Assembly (NCBI RefSeq): GCF_008329535.1
Contig: NZ_NPKR01000009.1
Coordinates: 186,001-250,000, forward strand
DNA length: 64,000 nt
DNA from: Mycolicibacterium sp. P1-18
GTDB taxonomy: Bacteria; Actinomycetota; Actinomycetes; Mycobacteriales; Mycobacteriaceae
Direction: 5' to 3'
Part shown: in pieces, positions 48,751-57,761 of the stretch
Numbering within the stretch: position 1 is the first letter of the stretch
How the letters are laid out: each line of letters begins with the position of its first letter
The notes under the pieces: generated by a model
What the model was told of the DNA's origin: nothing
The model's input: only the letters and a program-made list of their open reading frames with translations
Database searches by the model: none
Program-made: the position numbers and the translations under genes

Positions 48751-49837
48751 CCCAGTCGCGCAGGACCGCCTCGGTGTCCGCACCCTTCGGGCCGGGCGGC
48801 GTGGGCGTCGGCGGCACGCTGCGCGAGAAGCGCGGAGCGGGGGCCGGCTCGAGGTTGTCGCCGTCGCGGAAGAACGTGCCGCGTTCGGTGATGTGCGGTT
48901 CGCTCTCCACCTCGCCGAAACTCAGGACGGGGGTGACGCACGCGTCGGTGCCGTTGAACACCGAGGCCCAATGGTCCCGATCGTGACGACGGAACGCCTC
49001 GGCGAACGTCGCCCGCAACTCCTCGGCGCGCGCCGCGTCGTGCTGGCCGGGCAGGTCGGCGTCAGCCAGCCCGAGTCCCTCGAGCAGTTGGGCGTAGAAC
49101 TGCGGCTCGATCGCGCCGACGGCGACGTGCTTGCCGTCGGCGGTTTCGTACGTGTCGTAGAACGGGGCACCGGTGTCGAGCATGTTCACGCCGCGCTCGT
49201 CGCTCCACATGCCGCCGGCGCGGAAGCTCCACATCATCTGCGACAGCACGCTGGAGCCGTCGACCATCGCGGCGTCGACGACCTGACCCTTGCCCGAGGT
49301 CTGCCGCTCCCACAGCGCGGACAGGATGCCGACGATCAGGAACATCGACCCGCCGCCGAAGTCACCGGCGAGGTTCAGCGGCGGCACCGGCCGCTCACCC
49401 TTGCGGCCGATCGCGTGCAGCACGCCGTTGAGCGAGATGTAGTTGATGTCGTGGCCGGCCTGCTGCGCGCGCGGACCGGTCTGGCCCCACCCCGTCATGC
49501 GGCCGTAGATCAGCCGCTCGTTGACCGCGGCGCAATCCTCCGGGCCCAGGCCGAGGCGCTCGGTGACCCCGGGGCGGTATCCCTCGATCAGGACGTCGGC
49601 CTTGGCGATCAGCCGCAGCACCAGTTCCCGGCCCTCGTCGCTCTTGAGGTCCGCCGCGACCGAACGCCGGTTGCGCAGCATCGAGTCGCGGCCGCCGACG
49701 GGCACCCCGCCACCCTTGCCCGGCCGCTCGACGCGCACGACGTCGGCTCCGAGATCGCCCAGGATCATCGCGGCGTGCGGTCCCGGGCCGATGCCCGCGA
49801 GCTCGACGACCCTCAATCCGTGCAGTGGTCCAGTCAT
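48746..49837 (-). CDS. mcr: alpha-methylacyl-CoA racemase (CaiB/BaiF family III)
   Basis: The 363-aa product starts at ATG 49837 (ribosome site GAGGG). Catalytic residues match M. tuberculosis MCR with an offset of 3: His129 (AGHDINY), Asp159 (GDFGGGS) and Glu244. It converts (2R)- to (2S)-methylacyl-CoA so that branched-chain or sterol side-chain acyl-CoAs can enter beta-oxidation. It lies upstream of the SDR in the same direction but has the SDR promoter within its 3' end. Confidence 0.95.
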   Translation of the reverse strand: MTGPLHGLRVVELAGIGPGPHAAMILGDLGADVVRVERPGKGGGVPVGGRDSMLRNRRSVAADLKSDEGRELVLRLIAKADVLIEGYRPGVTERLGLGPEDCAAVNERLIYGRMTGWGQTGPRAQQAGHDINYISLNGVLHAIGRKGERPVPPLNLAGDFGGGSMFLIVGILSALWERQTSGKGQVVDAAMVDGSSVLSQMMWSFRAGGMWSDERGVNMLDTGAPFYDTYETADGKHVAVGAIEPQFYAQLLEGLGLADADLPGQHDAARAEELRATFAEAFRRHDRDHWASVFNGTDACVTPVLSFGEVESEPHITERGTFFRDGDNLEPAPAPRFSRSVPPTPTPPGPKGADTEAVLRDWV

Positions 49838-49886
49838 CGTTGACACCCTCCAGCAGTTCGACCCAGTTGACCGCGACATAGCTTAC

Positions 49887-49896
49887 TTGTATAACC
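49887..49896. promoter_or_regulatory. FadR-like half-conserved palindrome between mcr and echA
   Basis: TTGTATAACC lies in the 105-bp divergent gap and differs by one base from TTGTACAACC at 60993-61002, in front of the FadR-type gene. ACTTG and CAAGT flank it as an inverted repeat. Regulation by that FadR is a hypothesis. Confidence 0.4.
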
Positions 49897-49942
49897 AAGT
49901 CGACCGATCGCGGGCCTCGCGCTCGCTCGACCAGAGGCGGGC

Positions 49943-50749
49943 ATGACCAATACCGAGTCCTACACCGGCATCGACGATCTCACCGTGGCGCTGCACGACG
50001 GCGTCCTCGTGGTGACGTTGAACCGCCCCGACAGCCTCAACTCGCTGACGGCCGCCATGCTCGAGACCATCGCCGACACCATGGACCGGGCGGCCTCCGA
50101 CCCCGCCGTGCGGGTCGTCCGCCTCGGCGGCGCGGGACGCGGATTCAGCTCGGGTGCGGGCATCGGCGCCGACGACGCCACCTCCGAGTCCGACGACCCG
50201 TTCGGCGACACGCTGTCGGCGGCCAACCGCGCGGTCCGCTCGATCATCGCGCTGCCCAAGCCGGTGGTGTCGATCGTGCAGGGCCCGGCCGCCGGGGTCG
50301 GGGTGTCGCTGGCCGTGGCCGCCGACGTGGTGCTGGCCTCCGAAAAGGCCTATTTCCTGTTGGCGTTTACCAAGATTGGGCTCATGCCCGACGGCGGCGC
50401 CTCGGCGTTGGTCGCGGCCTCGATCGGTCGGGCGCGGGCGATGCGGATGGCGCTGCTGGCCGAACGCCTCTCGGCCGCCGACGCCTTCGCCGCCGGACTC
50501 GTCAGTTCGGTGCACGCGGCCGACGACCTGGAGGCCGAGGCGAACGCGGTGATCGAGACTCTGAAGAGCGGTCCCGCGGTGGCCCTGCGCAAGACCAAGG
50601 CCGCCGTCAACGCCGCCACGCTCACCGAACTCGAGGGCGCACTCGACCGCGAGACCGAGGGACAACTGGCACTGCTCGCGTCGCACGACTTCCGCGAGGG
50701 CACCACCGCATTTCAGCAGAGGCGGCCGGCGGCGTTCACCGACGACTGA
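49943..50749 (+). CDS. enoyl-CoA hydratase/isomerase (EchA10/EchA11-like)
   Basis: The 268-aa crotonase has VTLNRPDSLNSL near the N-terminus, an oxyanion-loop GFSSGAGIGADD and GPAAGVGVSLAVAADVVLAS. The first catalytic Glu position (usually a Glu near GVGVSLA) is not obvious, so it may be an isomerase rather than a hydratase. The place next to mcr matches Rv1142c/Rv1141c. Confidence 0.88.
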   Translation: MTNTESYTGIDDLTVALHDGVLVVTLNRPDSLNSLTAAMLETIADTMDRAASDPAVRVVRLGGAGRGFSSGAGIGADDATSESDDPFGDTLSAANRAVRSIIALPKPVVSIVQGPAAGVGVSLAVAADVVLASEKAYFLLAFTKIGLMPDGGASALVAASIGRARAMRMALLAERLSAADAFAAGLVSSVHAADDLEAEANAVIETLKSGPAVALRKTKAAVNAATLTELEGALDRETEGQLALLASHDFREGTTAFQQRRPAAFTDD

Positions 50750-50802
50750 CGGCGCCGATATTCGTTCGACTCGGCGGCAGTCGATCAGCCACCATCATTG
50801 GC

Positions 50803-52074
50803 ATGAGTACGCACGTCGACCATCCCGTCACCGGCGGCTGGCGCGTGCTCGCACCGTTCCGGTTCCGCGAATACCGCCTGCTGATTTGCGCGCTGTCCAT
50901 CTCCATCTTCGCCGAGGGCATGTGGGCCGTCGTGATGGCGATGCAGGTGATCGCGCTCGACGACGATCCCGCCTCGCTGTCCCTGGTGGCCACGTGCCTG
51001 GGTACGGGGCTGGTGGCGTTCGTCCTGATCGGCGGGATCGCGGCCGACCGAATCAACCAGCGCGCCATCATCATCGCCGTCGAGACGGTCAACGTCGCCG
51101 TCGTCCTGACGATGGCGACGCTGAGTTCGGTTGGCGTCCTTCGCATCTGGCACCTCGCCGTCGGAGCGGGCGCTCTCGGCATCGCTGCGGCATTCTTCTT
51201 CCCCGCCTACAGCGCAATGCTGCCGCGGATTCTGCCCGCCGACCAACTGCTGGCCGCCAACGGCGTCGAAGGCGTGGTGCGCCCGGTGTTCCAGCGCGCC
51301 GTCGGCCCCGCGGTCGCCGGCGTCCTGGTCGGCGTGACGTTCCCCGCGCTGGGCGCGTTCACTGTGGCGGCACTGTTCGCGGTCGGCCTGGTGCTGCTGG
51401 TCGCCACCCGCCCGGCCAGGGCCGTGGCGGCGCCGCCCGAGCACGTCCCCGCGCACGTGCTGCGCGACATGCGCGACGGCGTTCGCTTCATGCTGCACAC
51501 CCCGTGGCTGTTGTGGACGCTGCTGTTCGCCTGCGTCTTCGTGCTGGTGGTCCTCGGTCCCATCGAGGTGCTGCTGCCCTTCATCGCTCAGCGCCGGTTC
51601 GAGGACGGTGCGCGGATGTACGGATTCGTCCTGGCGGCGTTCGGGATCGGCAGCGCGATCGGTGCGCTCGCGGTGTCGTCGGGCCGGCTGCCGCGCCGCT
51701 ACCTGACGGTCATGATGGTGATGTGGGGCGCCGGGTCGTTGCCGCTGGTGGTCGTCGGCGCGACGTCGTCGTTCCCGTTGATGGCCGCGGCGACGTTCGT
51801 CGTCGGCGTCACCGACGGCGCGGGCAGCGTGATCTGGGGAACGCTGCTGCAGCGCCGGGTGCCGCGGGAGATGCTGGGCCGCGTGTCAAGCCTGGACTTC
51901 TTCGTCTCGCTGGCGTTCATGCCCGTGTCGTTCGCGATCGCCGGGCCGCTGTCCAAGGTGGTGTCGATGGAGACGATCTTCACCGCGGCCGGCGTCGTGC
52001 CGGTGGCGCTGGCCGCCGTCGCGATGGTGGCGGCGCGGATGCCCCGCGACGAGATCGTGAACCCGTTGCGCTAG
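50803..52074 (+). CDS. MFS transporter, MFS_3/Tap-like
   Basis: The 423-aa product has about twelve helices, starting with RFREYRLLICALSISIFAEGMWAVVMAMQVIAL, as in the MFS_3 group containing EntS and the Tap efflux pump. The sequence VIWGTLLQRRVPREMLGRVSSLDFF is typical of that group. Substrate is unknown; multidrug or siderophore export is possible. Confidence 0.85.
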   Translation: MSTHVDHPVTGGWRVLAPFRFREYRLLICALSISIFAEGMWAVVMAMQVIALDDDPASLSLVATCLGTGLVAFVLIGGIAADRINQRAIIIAVETVNVAVVLTMATLSSVGVLRIWHLAVGAGALGIAAAFFFPAYSAMLPRILPADQLLAANGVEGVVRPVFQRAVGPAVAGVLVGVTFPALGAFTVAALFAVGLVLLVATRPARAVAAPPEHVPAHVLRDMRDGVRFMLHTPWLLWTLLFACVFVLVVLGPIEVLLPFIAQRRFEDGARMYGFVLAAFGIGSAIGALAVSSGRLPRRYLTVMMVMWGAGSLPLVVVGATSSFPLMAAATFVVGVTDGAGSVIWGTLLQRRVPREMLGRVSSLDFFVSLAFMPVSFAIAGPLSKVVSMETIFTAAGVVPVALAAVAMVAARMPRDEIVNPLR

Positions 52075-52080
52075 CGCGGG

Positions 52081-52779
52081 TTACACGCCGAACATCGGCG
52101 GCAGTGCGAGCACCATGACCAGGCCCCAGAAGAAGTGGGTCAGCATGGGCGCGAGTACGCCGCCGGTGATTCGGCGTTCGTAGGCGCAGACCGCGCCGAG
52201 GATGATGCCGGCGAAGCCCAGCATCGGGTTGCCCGCCGCCGACACCGCAAGGGCGTAGACGATGGTGGAGACGATCTCGGGATGGAAGCGGCCCAACGAG
52301 CTGTAGAGCGCGCCACGGAAGAACATCTCCTCGGCGACGCCGTTGATCACCGTGATGAGCACGACCGCCCACAGCGCGCCGTAGTTGGCGTACTCCAGCA
52401 CCGCGACGATGTACTCGCGCACCGGCCGGATCTCGCGGCACACCAACCCGCCGACGATGAACACCAGACCCAGCGCCACGCCGATGCCCGCGCCGGTGAA
52501 CACCGGGCGCCGCAGCTTGCCGCGGAACGTCACGCAGCCCAGGTGCAGCGGCCCCGAGAGCCGGGCGCCGACGGCCCACACCGCGGCCAGTGCGAGCGTC
52601 AGGACGTAGAAGGTCGTCTCGCCGGGCGTGGTGCGCAGCGAGGTGCCGAGCAGCGACGCGCCGATGACCAGCACGACGACCACGACGACGCGGCGCCGCC
52701 GGACCAGGACGGGCGGCTCGTCGTGTGGCGCGGCCGGGGTTGCAGCGATGGCACCGATGTCGGAGAAGAATCCGATCAC
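52081..52779 (-). CDS. CPBP-family intramembrane metalloprotease (CAAX-protease-like)
   Basis: The 232-aa protein has about seven hydrophobic helices and the CPBP motifs: EEMFFR (motif 1), FHPEIVS and LTHFFW (metal ligands). GTG 52779 overlaps the epimerase stop, so the two are coupled. The family (Abi proteins) works in membrane-protein processing or bacteriocin immunity. Confidence 0.85.
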   Translation of the reverse strand: MIGFFSDIGAIAATPAAPHDEPPVLVRRRRVVVVVVLVIGASLLGTSLRTTPGETTFYVLTLALAAVWAVGARLSGPLHLGCVTFRGKLRRPVFTGAGIGVALGLVFIVGGLVCREIRPVREYIVAVLEYANYGALWAVVLITVINGVAEEMFFRGALYSSLGRFHPEIVSTIVYALAVSAAGNPMLGFAGIILGAVCAYERRITGGVLAPMLTHFFWGLVMVLALPPMFGV

Positions 52780-53921
52780 GACAATCCCTTCGGGGCGAGT
52801 CCAATCACGGTGTCCAGGCCGGTCCGCACCCAGCCGGCGACGGGTCCGGGGACGGCGCAGAGCAGGCCGAGTGCGGGGTGGGCGACCGACGGGGTGACCG
52901 CCGACGCGAGGGTGCGGATGCGGGTGACGTCGCCGCCGGCCCACTCGGGATCGGTGTCGGCGAGGTGGTGCAGATCTGCCAGTCGGTCGACGGGCAGTCG
53001 GCGGTGGCTCGACAGGGACAACTTGATCGCGTCCTCGATGCTTACCTTGCCGCCCGGCGGGTCGGGCACCAACCCGGTCAGCCCGTCATTCGACGCGGTC
53101 ATCGGATAGTCAAGGGACTGAACGAGATCCGCGGCCAGCGCCCGCGGCACCGGCACGAACAGCGCGGCGACCTGTGACACGAGATCCATGTTGACGTCGG
53201 GCACGGGCACCCCGCTGCGCCACAGCCCGGACACCCGCGCGTAGGTCAGCAGCAGGTCGCCGTAGGTCGTCGTCTCGGGTCCCTTGATGTCGTAGGACCC
53301 CGGCGGCACCCGCTCGGAGTCCGCGGCCGCGATCAGGTAGTAGACGACGTCGCTGATCGAGATGGGGTCCAGCCCGTTGTTCGCCCACGGCGGCATGGGG
53401 ATCAGCAGGAACCGGTCGCCCACGGCGCGCAGCATTTCGAACGACGTCGACCCCGCGCCGATGATGATGGCGGCGCCGAGCCACACCACCTCCGGTCCCC
53501 CGTCGATCGTCAACGCCTCGGCGACCTCCGCACGGCCCGCGAGATGCTCGGACAGTTCGTCACTGTCCGGAACGAAGCCGCCGAGGTACACGATGCGCTT
53601 GACGCCGGCGCCCTTCGCGGCGCGAGCAACGTTGGCGGCCGCGGCGTTGTCGGCTTCGCGGTAGCCGGGTTGCCCGATGCCGTGCACGAGGTAGTAGACG
53701 ACGTCGACGGGACCGGACACCCCGAAGGCGCTGCTCGCCGATTCCGGATCGGCGGCGTCGAGCATCACCGGCGTCACGTCGTCGATCCACCCGAAGTCGC
53801 CGAGACGCTCGGGGTTGCGACTCGCCACGACCACCTCGTGCCCCTCGCCGAGCAGGGCGGCGACGAGTCGTGAGCCGATGTAGCCGGTCGCTCCGGTGAC
53901 GAGTGTGCGCATGGGGTTCAC
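52776..53921 (-). CDS. NAD(P)-binding epimerase/NmrA-like protein
   Basis: The 381-aa product has a Rossmann start TLVTGATGYIGSRLVAALL (about 6-24), then VVYYLVHGIGQPGYREAD, as in atypical extended SDRs. A C-terminal extension (about 280-381) has no recognised domain. Start GTG 53921; ATG 53912 is an alternative. Substrate unknown. Confidence 0.85.
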   Translation of the reverse strand: MNPMRTLVTGATGYIGSRLVAALLGEGHEVVVASRNPERLGDFGWIDDVTPVMLDAADPESASSAFGVSGPVDVVYYLVHGIGQPGYREADNAAAANVARAAKGAGVKRIVYLGGFVPDSDELSEHLAGRAEVAEALTIDGGPEVVWLGAAIIIGAGSTSFEMLRAVGDRFLLIPMPPWANNGLDPISISDVVYYLIAAADSERVPPGSYDIKGPETTTYGDLLLTYARVSGLWRSGVPVPDVNMDLVSQVAALFVPVPRALAADLVQSLDYPMTASNDGLTGLVPDPPGGKVSIEDAIKLSLSSHRRLPVDRLADLHHLADTDPEWAGGDVTRIRTLASAVTPSVAHPALGLLCAVPGPVAGWVRTGLDTVIGLAPKGLS

Positions 53922-53945
53922 CGTAGGTAGGTACCCGCGCGAAAG

Positions 53946-54470
53946 CTATTCCACCGCGGTGCGGTGGACGTCACTCAAATGCTCGTAGACCTGCGCGTTG
54001 AGTCGGTTGTGGCCGATCTCGTCCGCGCTGAGCTCGCGCTTGACCTTGCCCGGTACGCCCGCGACCAATGAGCCCGGGGGGATGACGGCGCCCTGGCCGA
54101 CGACCGCACCCGCGGCCACCAATGAACCGGCGCCGATGCGAGCTCCGTTCAATACCACCGCGCCCATGCCGATGAGGCAGCCCTCCTCGATGGTGCAGCC
54201 GTGCAGCACGGCGTTGTGGCCGACGCTGACGCCGGCGCCGATGCTGGCAGGAAAGCCGGGGTCGACGTGGACCGTCACGTTGTCCTGCAGGTTGGCGCCG
54301 TCGCCGATCTCGATGGGTTCGAACTCCGCGCGCAGGACGGCGCCGTACCAGACGCTGGCCTTTGCGCCGACCGTCACCGGACCGATGACGGTGGCGTTGG
54401 GCGCCACGAACGATTCCGGGTGCAGTTGCGGCGCACGGCCGTTGACGGACAGGATCAGCGGCTCTGGCAT
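53946..54470 (-). CDS. gamma-carbonic-anhydrase-like hexapeptide-repeat protein
   Basis: The 174-aa left-handed beta-helix protein has metal-binding histidines in HVDPGF and VGHNAVLHGC, as in the Cam/YrdA group, whose enzymes are zinc or iron carbonic anhydrases or acyltransferases. TAGGAT (54483-54478 on minus) with 7 nt to ATG 54470 predicts a leaderless mRNA. Confidence 0.9.
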   Translation of the reverse strand: MPEPLILSVNGRAPQLHPESFVAPNATVIGPVTVGAKASVWYGAVLRAEFEPIEIGDGANLQDNVTVHVDPGFPASIGAGVSVGHNAVLHGCTIEEGCLIGMGAVVLNGARIGAGSLVAAGAVVGQGAVIPPGSLVAGVPGKVKRELSADEIGHNRLNAQVYEHLSDVHRTAVE

Positions 54471-54494
54471 GGCCGAAATCCTAGCCGTGCGGGT

Positions 54495-55451
54495 TCAGGA
54501 GCCCTGAAAGACCTTGCGGTAACTCGACGGTGACATCCCCAGCCCGCGCCGCAGCTGATGGCGCAGATTGCCTCCGGTGCCCAACCCGGCGAGGCGAGCC
54601 ACCTCGTCGACCGACAGGTCGCCGGACTCGAGGAGTTCGCGGGCGTGGTCGACGCGCCGGGTCCGGATCCATGCGCCGGGCGCCTGCCCGGTCTCGTCGC
54701 GGAAGCGGCGGTTGAAGGTGCGCACGCTCATGTGCGCGTGGCGCGCGAGGCGCTCCACGGTCAGGTCCTGGTCGAGGTTCGCCGACGCCCACGCCCGGGT
54801 GGCCGCGGTCGACGCGTCGTCCTGCACCGGGAGGTGCCGGTCGACGAATTGCGCCTGGCCACCCTCCCGCCACGGCGGCACGACGCAGTGCCGGGCGACC
54901 GCGTTGGCCACCTGGACGCCGTGGTCGGAGCGGATGACGTGCAGACACAGGTCGATGCCCGCCGCCAGCCCGGCGGAGGTCAGCACGTCGCCGTCGTCGA
55001 CGAACAGCACGTTCTCGTCGACGTCGACCCTCGGGAACATCCCGGCCAGCTGGGGCGCGAACTTCCAGTGCGTCGTGGCGCGGCGACCGTCGAGAAGGCC
55101 CGCCGCCGCCAGGACGAAGGCGCCCGTGCAAATGGAGACCACGCGGGTGCCCGGCCGGATCGAGTCGAACGCGGCGCGCGCCGCAGGGGTCAGGACGCCG
55201 TCGTCGCGCGCCGCGGGGAACCGCGTGCCGGGCACGACGACGGTGTCGGCGGTCGTCAGCGCCTCCGGCCCGGCGGCGGGCACCATGCCGAACCCGCTGG
55301 TCGTCGTCACGGGGTCGGTGTCGAGGCCGCACACCACGACCTCGTAGAGCGGCAGGCCAGCGTCGTCGGCGGCCTCGCCGAACAGCAGCGGGGCGATCGC
55401 CGCGTCGAACCCCACGACGGGCGGCAGCAGGAGGACGGCCACGCGATGCAT
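54495..55451 (-). CDS. GlxA-type AraC regulator with DJ-1/PfpI domain
   Basis: The 318-aa product has an N-terminal class I amidotransferase-like domain (1-180; nucleophile-elbow sequence SICTGAFVLAAAG) and a C-terminal AraC HTH (about 225-312; MSVRTFNRRFRDETGQAPGAW, RLAGLGTGGNLRHQLR). GlxA proteins often control amino-acid or formaldehyde-type metabolism. It is divergent from the next MFS gene by 30 bp, so it may control it. Confidence 0.93.
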   Translation of the reverse strand: MHRVAVLLLPPVVGFDAAIAPLLFGEAADDAGLPLYEVVVCGLDTDPVTTTSGFGMVPAAGPEALTTADTVVVPGTRFPAARDDGVLTPAARAAFDSIRPGTRVVSICTGAFVLAAAGLLDGRRATTHWKFAPQLAGMFPRVDVDENVLFVDDGDVLTSAGLAAGIDLCLHVIRSDHGVQVANAVARHCVVPPWREGGQAQFVDRHLPVQDDASTAATRAWASANLDQDLTVERLARHAHMSVRTFNRRFRDETGQAPGAWIRTRRVDHARELLESGDLSVDEVARLAGLGTGGNLRHQLRRGLGMSPSSYRKVFQGS

Positions 55452-55481
55452 CCCGCCAGTTTGGCACGTTCTTGACGAGTC

Positions 55482-56870
55482 ATGTCATTCATGCCACTGG
55501 CGGGCCGGCTCCCGAGCCGCCATCGTGTGCTGGTGACAATCGCCAAACCCGACGTCGAGCGTCGTCCCCGCCTGCACTGGGCCTGGGTGATCGCCGTGGT
55601 CAGTTTCGTCGCGATCCTCGGCGCCGCCGGGTTCCGCTCGGTGCCCGGCGTGATGATGAACCCGCTGCACCACGAGTTCGGCTGGTCGCACGGCACGGTC
55701 GGACTGGCGATGTCGGTCAACATGACGCTGTTCGGGCTCACCGCGCCATTCGCCGCCGCCCTGATGGACCGCTTCGGCGTGCGGCCGGTCCTGACGGTGG
55801 CCCTGCTGCTGGTCTCGGCGGGTTCGGCCTTGTCGGTGACGATGACGACCAGTTGGCAGCTGGTGCTGCTGTGGGGCGTGCTGGTCGGCGTCGGCACCGG
55901 GTCCATCTCGATGGGCTTCGTCGCGACCATCGCCACGCGCTGGTTCGAGCACCGACGGGGCCTGGTCACCGGCGTCCTGACCGCGGCGAGCGCCACCGGC
56001 CAGCTGATCTTCCTGCCGGTCGTCGCCGCCGTCACCGAGCGGCACGGGTGGCGGTGGGCGTCGCTCATCGTGGCGGCGGCGGCGCTCGCCGTCGTCCCGC
56101 TGGTGCTGGTGTTCATGAGGAACTACCCGCGCGACGTCGGGCTCCTGGCCTACGGGGCGAGTGAAGCGACGGGAGAAGACACAGGCGGCACCAGCACCGT
56201 GCCCGCCGTGGTGCCGGCGGGCAGTTTCCGGGCGGCGTTCGACGGGCTGCGCATCGGCGTCCGGGTGCCGGCGTTCTGGCTGCTCGCCGGCAGCTTTGCC
56301 ATCTGCGGCATGACCACCAACGGGCTCATCGGCACGCACTTCATCCCCGCCGCGAACGACCACGGCATGCCCAGCACCGTCGCGGCCGGCCTGCTCGCGA
56401 CCATCGGCGTCCTCGACGTGGTGGGCACGATCTTCTCCGGCTGGCTGACCGACCGCGTGGATCCGCGGTTGCTGCTCGTCGTCTACTACCTGGGCCGGGG
56501 CGTGTCCCTTCTGCTCCTGCCGTCGCTGCTGTCACCGCACGCGGAGCCGAGCACGTGGGTGTTCGTCATCTTCTACGGGCTGGACTGGGTCGCGACCGTG
56601 CCGCCGACCATCGTGCTGTGCCGCCGCTACTTCGGTGAGCGGACGCCGGTGGTGTTCGGCTGGGTGTTCGCCTCCCATCAACTGGGGGCTGCCGTCGCCG
56701 CCGCCGGCGCGGGGTGGCTGCGCGACCGGGACGGCGACTACGACCTTGCGTTCTACCTCGCATCGGGGCTGTGTGCCGTGGCTGCGCTACTTTGTCTGAG
56801 CATACGGAAACCGCAGGTCAGCGACGCTCCAGAGCCGGTCGCGCACGACGCTGGCTTTGCCGATTCGTGA
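55482..56870 (+). CDS. MFS transporter, monocarboxylate/oxalate-type
   Basis: The 462-aa product has twelve helices. RSVPGVMMNPLHHEFGWSHGTVGLAMSVNM is typical of the OFA/monocarboxylate MFS group, and FGVRPVLTVALLLVSAG follows helix 2. The start may be ATG 55482 or GTG 55533; neither has a clear ribosome site. It is divergent from the GlxA-type regulator. Confidence 0.85.
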   Translation: MSFMPLAGRLPSRHRVLVTIAKPDVERRPRLHWAWVIAVVSFVAILGAAGFRSVPGVMMNPLHHEFGWSHGTVGLAMSVNMTLFGLTAPFAAALMDRFGVRPVLTVALLLVSAGSALSVTMTTSWQLVLLWGVLVGVGTGSISMGFVATIATRWFEHRRGLVTGVLTAASATGQLIFLPVVAAVTERHGWRWASLIVAAAALAVVPLVLVFMRNYPRDVGLLAYGASEATGEDTGGTSTVPAVVPAGSFRAAFDGLRIGVRVPAFWLLAGSFAICGMTTNGLIGTHFIPAANDHGMPSTVAAGLLATIGVLDVVGTIFSGWLTDRVDPRLLLVVYYLGRGVSLLLLPSLLSPHAEPSTWVFVIFYGLDWVATVPPTIVLCRRYFGERTPVVFGWVFASHQLGAAVAAAGAGWLRDRDGDYDLAFYLASGLCAVAALLCLSIRKPQVSDAPEPVAHDAGFADS

Positions 56871-56952
56871 TCTCAGCCCTTACGCTTCGTGGGGCGTCGC
56901 CACGAGAGTCGGGCTCTAGGCGACGCGATCAACCACGTTGAGGAGCCGAAAA

Positions 56953-57693
56953 GTGAAGACTCGCACCAGTCGAGCCATTGGAATGTCCGCCGCGGTCGCC
57001 GCGATCGCCGTGTCGCTGCCGCTGGCGATCACCGCGCAGGCCGATCCGCCGCCCACCGCGACCGCCGACGTCAAGCCGTTGCCGGACTGGCAGGGCAACT
57101 GCGATCCGCTCCGCGCCGAGCTGGCGCCCAGCGGTGTCACCAAGGAGGCCCTGTCCACCCTGCCGGTCGGTCAGGTGCTGGCCAAGATTCCGTCGCTGAG
57201 CACCTTCACGTCGGCGATCAACGGCGGCCTGAACCCCGCCGTCAACATCGTGCCCGTGCTCGAGAACGGCCCGTACGTGGTGTTCGCGCCCAACAACGAC
57301 GCCTTCGCCAAGCTCGATCCCGCCGCGATGGAGGGCATCAAGGCCGACCCCGCCGCGCTGAGCAAGCTGGACTACTACCACGTCTTCCTCGGCCTGCTCG
57401 GCCCCGGTGACGTGGCCGGCCAGCGGCCCACCCAGGAGGGCGCCGAGCTCAAGGTGACCGGCAAGGACGGCGACATCAAGGTCAACGACACCGCGAAGGT
57501 GATCTGCGGTGGCATCCAGGCCGCCAACGCGCGGATCTACATCCTGGACACCGTGCTGGATCCGAACTCCCCGCCGGCACCGGTCACCCCGACGACGTCG
57601 TTCGACGGCACGGGCAAGCCGCTCACGCCGACCAGCACCACCACGACGTCGGCCGAGGCCCCCGCACCGGCCCCCGCACCGGCTGCTGGCTGA
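56953..57693 (+). CDS. exported fasciclin (FAS1) protein, MPT70/MPT83-like
   Basis: The 246-aa product has a signal peptide (ending ITAQADPP, about residue 32) and one FAS1 domain (about 70-205): VFAPNNDAFAKL, YYHVFLG and VICGGIQAANARIYILDTVL. It lacks a lipobox, so it is secreted like MPT70 rather than a lipoprotein like MPT83. A Thr/Pro/Ala tail ends the protein. GTG 56953 is chosen for ribosome site TGAGGAG. In M. tuberculosis the related genes depend on SigK. Confidence 0.9.
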   Translation: MKTRTSRAIGMSAAVAAIAVSLPLAITAQADPPPTATADVKPLPDWQGNCDPLRAELAPSGVTKEALSTLPVGQVLAKIPSLSTFTSAINGGLNPAVNIVPVLENGPYVVFAPNNDAFAKLDPAAMEGIKADPAALSKLDYYHVFLGLLGPGDVAGQRPTQEGAELKVTGKDGDIKVNDTAKVICGGIQAANARIYILDTVLDPNSPPAPVTPTTSFDGTGKPLTPTSTTTTSAEAPAPAPAPAAG

Positions 57694-57712
57694 CCCCACC
57701 CGCTTACGCGAC

Positions 57713-57755
57713 TTCGGCGCGTTTCCGTTCGTTCTGCGAACGGAAACGCGCCGAA
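57713..57755. terminator. bidirectional terminator, fasciclin gene / fadE
   Basis: A perfect 19-bp stem (57713-57731 with 57737-57755) encloses a 5-nt loop between convergent stops (57693 and 57762). Confidence 0.9.
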
Positions 57756-57761
57756 CTCGTC

